From an uncultured Bacteroidales bacterium (GTDB taxonomy: Bacteria; Bacteroidota; Bacteroidia; Bacteroidales; Bacteroidaceae), in contig CACXLY010000004.1 in assembly GCA_902768605.1 (NCBI GenBank), positions 1 through 64,000 of the forward strand: DNA of 64,000 nucleotides, given 5' to 3'. The position numbers and the translations under genes were made by a program. This document shows positions 58,562 to 64,000 of this stretch, piece after piece; within the stretch, counting starts at the first letter, position 1, and each line of letters starts with the position of its first letter. The notes under the pieces were generated by a model. It saw only the letters and a list, made by a program, of their open reading frames with translations, had not been told where the DNA came from and made no database searches.

Positions 58562-58623
58562 ATCAGTTTTATGGGAATTATGGGAGTTATGGGAATTATG
58601 GGAGTTAATGAGGAAACCTGACT

Positions 58624-59103
58624 CTAATAGTTCTTCTTGAATTGCCGGTCAATGTTGCGGCGGTCCTCTTTCTCTTTGAGTGTCTCGCGCTTGTCGTATT
58701 CTTTCTTGCCTCGGGCTATGTGGATGTCGAGTTTGGCAAGTCCTTTCTCATCGACAAACAGGAGTGTCGGCACGATGCTGAAGCCTGGCGACTTGACCGC
58801 CTGCTGTATCTTGCGAATCTCTTTGCGGTTGAGCAGGAGCTTGCGGTCGCGCCGCTCCATGTGGTTGTTGTAGGAACCTTGCTCATAGTGCGCGATATAC
58901 ATGTTCTTGACCCACACCTCGCCGCCTATCACGTAGCAATAAGTATCCACCAGGCTCGCTTTGCCCTTGCGGATGCTCTTTATCTCAGTGCCCGTCAGAA
59001 CGATACCTGCCGTGTACTTATCCATAAGCAGATAGTCGAACTCTGCTCGTTTGTTCTTGATGTTTATGTCTTTACCCTTGTTGGGAATCAGCGTCTTTGC
59101 CAT
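58624..59103 (-). CDS. smpB: SsrA-binding protein SmpB
   Basis: The 159-aa tmRNA partner in trans-translation begins [20 protein letters not shown], followed by [20 protein letters not shown] and ALARGKK-like sequence ([20 protein letters not shown]). The basic C-terminal tail is typical. The tmRNA gene itself was not seen in the window. It starts about 70 bp after the DMP19-family gene. Confidence 0.96.
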   Translation of the reverse strand: MAKTLIPNKGKDINIKNKRAEFDYLLMDKYTAGIVLTGTEIKSIRKGKASLVDTYCYVIGGEVWVKNMYIAHYEQGSYNNHMERRDRKLLLNRKEIRKIQQAVKSPGFSIVPTLLFVDEKGLAKLDIHIARGKKEYDKRETLKEKEDRRNIDRQFKKNY

Positions 59104-59174
59104 ATATATAAAGTGAAGGATGAAGAATGAAAAGTGAAGAATTTGCTACCGCCCAAGCAATTGTGAACTATGAA

Positions 59175-59681
59175 TTATGAATTATGAATTGAGCAAAACT
59201 GCTCGAGATGCTCATCGACATAGTGAGCGATGAGGTCCGTCACCTCTTCCTCCATCTCGATGAACTCGTCGTCGAGGTCGTCGAATTCAGGATACTTCTC
59301 GAAGAGAGCCATGAATTCCTCGTCGCTACAATCGGCTGTGAGAGCTTTTTCGTGCAGTTCGAAGAGTTTCCTGCCCTTGTAAACGAGCTTGCTGAACTCG
59401 TGAGCACCCCACAGTCTCATTGCCTTCGCAAAGGGATTGAGGAAGATGAATGGGCCGTAGCCATTGTGAATGAGCTGGATGAAACCGCCGTCCATCACCT
59501 CTTCCCGCAGGATGAAGTAGGCCAACAGCGTCGTCTGCTCGCCATTCAAGAGCGGCAAAGTCTCCGCATTCACCTCGCCACCAATCGCCTCGAGAATGGC
59601 ATCGTGAACGACCTTCAAGAAAGCATCTGTGCCCTGACTCGCAGCATCTTGGAGTTTTAATTCAGGTATGTTGACTTCCAT
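59175..59681 (-). CDS. DMP19 family protein (DUF4375)
   Basis: The 168-aa acidic protein has the family core YFILREEVMDGGFIQLIHNG and GYGPFIFLNPFAKAMRLWG. A Neisseria member (DMP19) is a DNA mimic that binds a repressor, so members are sometimes discussed as DNA mimics. The C-terminus here is rich in Asp and Glu (YPEFDDLDDEFIEMEEEV), which is consistent but not proof. No signal peptide was seen. Its neighbours smpB and the toxin-antitoxin pair give no functional hint. Confidence 0.75.
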   Translation of the reverse strand: MEVNIPELKLQDAASQGTDAFLKVVHDAILEAIGGEVNAETLPLLNGEQTTLLAYFILREEVMDGGFIQLIHNGYGPFIFLNPFAKAMRLWGAHEFSKLVYKGRKLFELHEKALTADCSDEEFMALFEKYPEFDDLDDEFIEMEEEVTDLIAHYVDEHLEQFCSIHNS

Positions 59682-59714
59682 TTCTTGCTTGTTTGGTTTG
59701 CAAAAGATGTTGTA

Positions 59715-60053
59715 TTACCAAAGAGATACTTTACCAATCGCTCCGAGATCGAGGGATGCGGAGGCCACACCAAGTGCTTGGAACACTCTGCTCATGGTGG
59801 GAATGCTGATGCTGTAACCCTTCTCCAATCGGGAAATCTGTGCTCTCTTCACACCGACGCGCTCACCCAGCTCCTCTTGGGTGAGGTTCTGCTGCAATCT
59901 TGCCTTTTTAATTGCCTCGCCTAACTCATAAGCATGAACCGATACTGCTACGCTCCGCTCAAACTCATCACGGCGAGGAGTTCCCACTTTGCCGAAATGC
60001 TTGTCAAGCACTTCATCCGAACTGTACATCTTAAACTTTCCTACTCGCTTCAT
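59715..60053 (-). CDS. HTH XRE antitoxin, HigA-like
   Basis: The 112-aa product has a helix-turn-helix of the XRE type (ARLQQNLTQEELGERVGVKR, AQISRLEKG) in the second half, after an N-terminal extension. Its start overlaps the stop of the toxin gene by 4 bp. Toxin-first order is the HigBA arrangement. Such antitoxins neutralise the toxin and repress their own operon. Confidence 0.85.
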   Translation of the reverse strand: MKRVGKFKMYSSDEVLDKHFGKVGTPRRDEFERSVAVSVHAYELGEAIKKARLQQNLTQEELGERVGVKRAQISRLEKGYSISIPTMSRVFQALGVASASLDLGAIGKVSLW

Positions 60054-60400
60054 TTCTCACTTGCTTTAGATTTGAAATACTCTTGTCTTATTCTCTCAGC
60101 CTTGGCAATCTCCTTCGAAGGTGTCTTTTGTGTCTTCTTGATAATGCCGTGAGTGGCAATCACCAACGTTTCCTCTTCTGTATCCCAAAAGGCAAACAAT
60201 CTGTATGCCATCCTGTCGGAGAGGGCTCGAAACTCCCATATCTCGCTCCCAACAAGCTTTTTGAACAGTTGAGCATTACGCTCGCCTCGCTCAACTCGGT
60301 GAACTATTTCGAGCAATTTATCACCTGCCGCCCTTGGCAAGCTCTCGATAAAGGTGAGAGCTTCCTCCATGTAAACGACCTTGGGACAGTTCCTATGCAT
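60050..60400 (-). CDS. RelE/HigB-type toxin (Gp49-like)
   Basis: The 116-aa product matches the phage-derived Gp49-like/HigB family of ribosome-dependent mRNA interferases: EALTFIESLPRAAGDKLLEI, GSEIWEFRALSDRMAYRLFAF and VIATHGIIKKTQKTP are the family core. The start at 60400 gives MHRNCPKVVYMEEALTF; the inner Met is possible. A TACCTTTG box lies at 60427-60434. It is not linked to CRISPR or a recognised mobile element. Confidence 0.85.
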   Translation of the reverse strand: MHRNCPKVVYMEEALTFIESLPRAAGDKLLEIVHRVERGERNAQLFKKLVGSEIWEFRALSDRMAYRLFAFWDTEEETLVIATHGIIKKTQKTPSKEIAKAERIRQEYFKSKASEK

Positions 60401-60426
60401 AAGACTTAATTCTTATAATCTCGATG

Positions 60427-60434
60427 CAAAGGTA
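60427..60434 (-). promoter_or_regulatory. Predicted -7 box for the toxin-antitoxin pair
   Basis: Minus-strand TACCTTTG, 26 nt before the toxin start. Confidence 0.6.
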
Positions 60435-60559
60435 ATGATTTGTTTCCACATTACGAAACAATCAGTCTAATTTTTTAGGTTAAATTGCCTACTTTATCAA
60501 TTTAGGGATAGCATAAGTCTATAATAAGATAATGCCCGCCTAAAGTGAAGAGGGAAAAG

Positions 60560-60660
60560 TTCACGTGTGTAGTTAGCAATTATGACGTGTCATGTTGAGC
60601 ATTTTGACGTGTCAAGTTGGGCATTTTGACGTGTCAAGTTGAACGACTTGACTGACTGAC
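60560..60660. repeat. ACGTGTC repeat cluster
   Basis: GACGTGTCATGTTGAGCATT, GACGTGTCAAGTTGGGCATT and GACGTGTCAAGTTGAACG are three tandem units of about 24 bp just after the next gene's stop. An outlying ACGTGTGTAG precedes them. Confidence 0.72.
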
Positions 60661-61172
60661 TACTCTTTTCCTACGCAGAATGGATAGACGAGGAGGTCTT
60701 GAAGTTCGCCGATTGGACTCTGCAAAAGATATGCCAGAATGTATTCTCCCGGGGCGAGCGGCTGCTTAGGTTGGCAGATGAAACTGTCGCTTTCGGCCTT
60801 TATGTCGAAATAACTGGGTTCCAGTCGCGTATAATTGCACTCAATCAGCAACGGCTTGAACATTTTCCGATAGTATTTCGAGGCTTTCAGGCGGACGAGG
60901 ACATAATCGACGAGTACTTCTTTTTCGCCCGGTGTCACACGAAAAACAGGCCGGTTTCCCTCGGCCAATTGCGAGGCGTGACCGCCCGAAAGATAGTGCG
61001 TCAGCTTGCCCTTCATCTGATAATCCACAATCTTCCAGCCCGGCTTCAACTCGCTCTGAGTCTGCTGGACAGGTATCTCCGCCCAATTTCCAGCGACAGA
61101 AATCTCAACTTTCTGCGCCTTGACAGGCAACACAAAGAGTAATAAGAGGCAAAAACTTGTGATATACTTCAT
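60660..61172 (-). CDS. Exported protein of unknown function
   Basis: The 170-aa product starts at ATG 61172 with signal peptide MKYITSFCLLLLFVLPVKAQ. The mature part is beta-rich: VEISVAGNWAEIPVQQTQSE, DYVLVRLKASKYYRKMFKPL and PGEYILAYLLQSPIGELQDL. No family was recognised. The frame runs on to 61217, but that start lies inside the inverted-repeat element and was rejected. A TAATTTTG box at 61331-61338 may drive it through the inverted repeat. Confidence 0.7.
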   Translation of the reverse strand: MKYITSFCLLLLFVLPVKAQKVEISVAGNWAEIPVQQTQSELKPGWKIVDYQMKGKLTHYLSGGHASQLAEGNRPVFRVTPGEKEVLVDYVLVRLKASKYYRKMFKPLLIECNYTRLEPSYFDIKAESDSFICQPKQPLAPGEYILAYLLQSPIGELQDLLVYPFCVGKE

Positions 61173-61202
61173 AATCTGACGTTCGTAATTAGGATTTATT
61201 TC

Positions 61203-61285
61203 GACCACGAATTGCACGAATCACACGAATTGACTTCACACTCAACTTGCCATAAGAATTCGTGCAATTCGTGCAATTCGTGGTC
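61203..61285. repeat. Inverted repeat, GACCACGAATTGCACGAAT arms
   Basis: Arms of 29 bp (61203-61231 and 61257-61285) differ at two positions and enclose 25 bp. This is the longest copy of the GTGCAATTCG family in the window. It lies in the leader of the exported protein gene. Confidence 0.8.
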
Positions 61286-61330
61286 CTGATATAATGTCTC
61301 GTTTATTTATCGTCGGTTCATTTTTCACTA

Positions 61331-61338
61331 CAAAATTA
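61331..61338 (-). promoter_or_regulatory. Possible -7 box for the exported protein gene
   Basis: Minus-strand TAATTTTG, about 160 nt before ATG 61172, with the inverted repeat in between. Confidence 0.4.
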
Positions 61339-61391
61339 CATGTTTTGCGAGAAATAACAATGAATTGCTTGTTGTTTTGAGGATTTTTAAC

Positions 61392-61399
61392 TAACTTTG
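61392..61399 (+). promoter_or_regulatory. Predicted -7 box for the NhaD-type antiporter
   Basis: TAACTTTG fits TAnnTTTG, about 93 nt before ATG 61493. AATTGAAAATTGAGAATTGG words lie in the leader. Confidence 0.5.
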
Positions 61400-61492
61400 C
61401 GCGTCAAACAATTGAAAATTGAGAATTGGAAATTGAAGAGGACGCTGTGCTTTCATTATTCAATATTCAATATTCAATAAAAAACAACGGCC

Positions 61493-62896
61493 ATGACTAT
61501 TGCTATTGTCACTCTGATGTTGCTCGGCTATCTGCTCATCTGCACCGAACACATTACCCGCATCAACAAGGCCACCGTGGCGCTCTTCTGCGGGGTCTGG
61601 GGCTGGGTGCTCTACGTCTGCGTAGGTCCCTACTATATCGAAACGCTTCACGACGCAGGATTCCAGGAATTCCTTGGCGGCGAGGACTATAGCATCAAGG
61701 CTGTCAACGAGTTCATCCACGAGAAAGTATTCGAGAGCCACATCGCCCAGCTTACCAGCGTCGTGATGTATCTGCTGACGACGATGGCGATAGTGGACGT
61801 CCTGGCAAACAACGGATGCTTCGACCTCGTCACGAAGCTCTGCCGAAGCCGCAACACTTGGGTCGTCGTCACGATGCTCGCCCTTTGCAGCTTCGGCTTG
61901 AGCGCCAACCTCGACAACCTGACTTCTGCTGTCGTGATGCTGATGGTGATGAACCAACTTGTTGTCAATCACAGGCAAAGGATGCTCTTGGGCACCATCA
62001 TCGTGATTGCCACGAACTGCGGCGGCTGCTTCACCGTCATTGGCGACGTCACATCTCTGCTGGTTTGGACACGCGGAGCCGTGACTCCCACGAACTACAC
62101 AGCCGCGCTGGTCCTGCCCGCCCTCTTCGCCACAATCATCCCCACATACCTTATCGGCAGGAAACTTCCCGCGCACCTCGACCTGAAGCGAAGCAGCGTG
62201 ATGATGTTCAGAGGCGATGATGCCGACGTGAAACTCTGGCAGCAAATCCTGATGCTCTTCCTCGGAATAGGCGGCCTATGGTTTGTCCCCACCTTCTACA
62301 GGCTCACCAGCCTGCCGCCTTTCCTTGGCGCCCTTTGCGTCCTTGGCGTGCTTTGGGTGGTGAATGAGGTCATCAACCGCAAGCGCATACTCAGCGACCA
62401 GCCCCTCACAGCCCGCACAAATCGCAGCCTCCAATACGAAGTGATGCAGATGATTATGTTCTTCCTCGGCATAGGTCTCTGCGTAGATATCCTCATCGAG
62501 GTCGGCGCGATGGATACCGTCAGGAGTTGGTGCGACGGATATATACATAATATATATATAATGTCACTCGTCTTGGGAGCTGTCAGCTCCGTGATGGACA
62601 ACATCGCCCTCGTGATAAGCGGCATCTCCATCTATCCCGTCCTGGACGGAGGCACAAGCGGGATGAGCGAATACATGCAGAGCTTCGTGGAGAACGGACA
62701 GTATTGGCACCTCATCGCGCTGAGCGGTTGCGTCGGAGGTTGCCTGTTGCCAATAGGAAATACTGCTGGCTACGCGCTCATGAAATCAGAGGACGTGACC
62801 ATTTGGTGGTATCTGAAACACATCACATGGAAGGTGCTCCTCGGCTGGTTCGTCAGTCTCGGCATCTACTTCCTCGTGGATTATTTCCTGAGATAA
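61493..62896 (+). CDS. NhaD-type Na+/H+ antiporter
   Basis: The 467-aa integral membrane protein has about 11-12 hydrophobic segments and belongs to the ion transporter group of NhaD and ArsB. Typical stretches are LTSVVMYLLTTMAIVDVLAN, FGLSANLDNLTSAVVMLMVM, IVIATNCGGCFTVIGDVTSL and VLGAVSSVMDNIALVISGIS, with polar and acidic residues in discontinuous helices. Expected role: sodium export in exchange for protons. Specificity cannot be read. It is followed by a palindromic box. Confidence 0.85.
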   Translation: MTIAIVTLMLLGYLLICTEHITRINKATVALFCGVWGWVLYVCVGPYYIETLHDAGFQEFLGGEDYSIKAVNEFIHEKVFESHIAQLTSVVMYLLTTMAIVDVLANNGCFDLVTKLCRSRNTWVVVTMLALCSFGLSANLDNLTSAVVMLMVMNQLVVNHRQRMLLGTIIVIATNCGGCFTVIGDVTSLLVWTRGAVTPTNYTAALVLPALFATIIPTYLIGRKLPAHLDLKRSSVMMFRGDDADVKLWQQILMLFLGIGGLWFVPTFYRLTSLPPFLGALCVLGVLWVVNEVINRKRILSDQPLTARTNRSLQYEVMQMIMFFLGIGLCVDILIEVGAMDTVRSWCDGYIHNIYIMSLVLGAVSSVMDNIALVISGISIYPVLDGGTSGMSEYMQSFVENGQYWHLIALSGCVGGCLLPIGNTAGYALMKSEDVTIWWYLKHITWKVLLGWFVSLGIYFLVDYFLR

Positions 62897-62935
62897 AGCC
62901 TCACCCCCGCCCCCTCTCCGAGGAGAGGGGAGCTT
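62897..62935. repeat. GC-rich palindromic box after the antiporter gene
   Basis: CCCCTCTCCGAGGAGAGGGG preceded by GCCTCACCCCCGCC, nearly identical to the box at 27680-27714. It is placed right after the antiporter stop, where a terminator could sit. Confidence 0.65.
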
Positions 62936-62963
62936 CAGATGCCGTAATTATGAATTATGAATT

Positions 62964-64000
62964 ATGAATTATGAATTAAATCGCCTCGGCATCTCCGCCC
63001 TCAACGCCATGCAGCAGGACATGCTCAGCACGGCCCGAAAGGGTGCGTCGGTAGTGCTTCTCAGTCCCACAGGCTCGGGCAAGACGCTTGCTTACCTGTT
63101 GCCTTTGCTGGAGAAGCTCGATGCGAAGAGCGACGACCTGCAGGCTCTCGTCATAGTTCCCTCGCGAGAACTGGCCATTCAAACAGCCGATGTGGCTCGC
63201 AGACTGTGTTCCGAACTCCGTGTCTGCGCTTGTTATGGAGGAAGACCAGCCATGGAGGAGCATCAGCAAATGCGCGGACTTCGCCCTCATCTCGTGGCTG
63301 CCACGCCAGGCAGACTGCTCGACCATCTGCAGAAAGGCAATCTGTTGGCCGATTGCGTCAAGACTCTCGTCATCGATGAATTCGACAAGTCGCTCGAGTT
63401 GGGCTTTCGCGAGCAGATGCAAAGCATCATCCGCCTCCTCCCCTATCTGCAGCAACGCATCCTTCTCTCTGCCACCGACAGCGAGGACATCCCGTCGTTC
63501 GTGGGAACAGACCGTTATGTCCGCCTCAATTTCCTTGATGACGAGAGCGACGACCGCATCAGTCTCTTGGTCGTCAAGTCGCCCGAAAAGGACAAGTTGC
63601 AGACCTTGTATCGCCTGCTTTGCACGCTTGGGACGCAGAAAAGCCTTGTTTTCGTGGGCTACAGGGAGAGCGTGGAGCGCGTCGGCAAATACCTTGAAGA
63701 GCAAGGCATCATGGCCGACATCTTCCACGGAGGCATGGAACAGCGCGACCGCGAAAGGGCGCTCTACCGCTTCATGAACGGTTCGGTGGGTGTCTTAGTC
63801 AGCACCGACCTCGCTTCTCGCGGCCTTGACATCACGAATGTCGATAATATCATCCACTACCACATGCCCTTAAATGAGGAGGCTTGCACGCATCGGAATG
63901 GCAGAACGGCAAGATGGGACATGAACGGAAGCGCCTATTTCATCCTCGGACCTGAGGAAAACTTGCCGGATTATCTTGTCGAAGAGGTCGAGACATTCAG
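62964..64000 (+). CDS. DEAD-box RNA helicase (runs off the right edge)
   Basis: At least 345 residues are visible. The Q-motif region LGISALNAMQQDML is followed by Walker A SPTGSGKTLAYLLPL, PSRELAIQ, ATPGRLLDHL, the DEAD-equivalent VIDEFDKSLEL (DEFD), SATDS, STDLASRGLDI and HRNGRTAR. The start ATG 62964 (MNYELNRLGIS) lies within the ATGAATTATGAATT microsatellite, which supplies the first five codons; an in-frame stop at 62958 excludes earlier starts. The C-terminal extension is outside the window, so the subfamily is uncertain. Confidence 0.93.
   Translation, partial: MNYELNRLGISALNAMQQDMLSTARKGASVVLLSPTGSGKTLAYLLPLLEKLDAKSDDLQALVIVPSRELAIQTADVARRLCSELRVCACYGGRPAMEEHQQMRGLRPHLVAATPGRLLDHLQKGNLLADCVKTLVIDEFDKSLELGFREQMQSIIRLLPYLQQRILLSATDSEDIPSFVGTDRYVRLNFLDDESDDRISLLVVKSPEKDKLQTLYRLLCTLGTQKSLVFVGYRESVERVGKYLEEQGIMADIFHGGMEQRDRERALYRFMNGSVGVLVSTDLASRGLDITNVDNIIHYHMPLNEEACTHRNGRTARWDMNGSAYFILGPEENLPDYLVEEVETF

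Noticed and set aside
58570..58620. GGGAATTATGGGAGTTATGG run after the LOG gene start as a possible regulatory array
   Set aside because: It is one of many microsatellite-like words in spacers here, with no symmetry or spacing that suggests an operator.

Overview
The window looks like a chromosomal segment of a member of the Bacteroidales, most likely in or near Prevotellaceae. The reasons are Bacteroidetes-type promoters (TAnnTTTG -7 boxes, several with a TTTG about 19-20 nt upstream), the absence of obvious Shine-Dalgarno sites, and families typical of gut or oral Bacteroidales: M6 and M16 proteases, GH2, GH127, EndA-type nucleases and a MalQ with an N-terminal starch-binding region. Many secreted proteins also end in a short YDLxGR...GIYIxxGKK tail. 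Species was not determined.

Layout. 1-2.3 kb: a minus-strand sugar cluster (class II aldolase, D-lyxose isomerase, PfkB kinase) with a four-helix-bundle gene inside it, then tRNA-Ala. 3-10.5 kb: a plus-strand run of two M6 proteases, a sialidase-like protein and uvrB, joined by overlaps. 10.6-22.6 kb, minus strand: a thioredoxin-like remnant, a GH127 enzyme, gdhA, nadE, htpG and clpC. 23.5-28.6 kb: two secreted endonuclease I paralogues and truA. 28.6-36 kb, minus strand: a frameshifted small exported protein, M23 peptidase, pgeF, obgE, adk, hpt, a Crp-type regulator and lepA. 36.3-43.8 kb: a large multidomain GH2 enzyme and an M16 lipoprotein protease.

43.9-50.9 kb is a complete type II-C CRISPR-Cas locus: an array of 29 repeats and 28 spacers, cas2, cas1 and cas9 in one minus-strand operon, and a predicted tracrRNA divergent from cas9. 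I could fold and pair the tracrRNA with the repeat by hand. 51-64 kb holds a truncated YdeI gene, a phosphoesterase, tRNA-Thr, mltG, malQ, a possible structured RNA, a LOG-family gene, smpB, a DMP19 gene, a HigBA-like toxin-antitoxin pair, a NhaD-type antiporter and a partial DEAD-box helicase.

The most unusual property is the repeat landscape. Intergenic spaces are filled with short repeat families: GC-rich palindromic boxes, ACGTGTC clusters, GTGCAATTCG inverted repeats and A/T-rich microsatellite-like words. Several families also lie in frame inside housekeeping proteins (LepA, MalQ, PgeF, NadE, ClpC) and inside signal peptides. The predicted tracrRNA terminator closely resembles one of these palindromic boxes. 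All assignments come from reading the sequence; no database search was possible.
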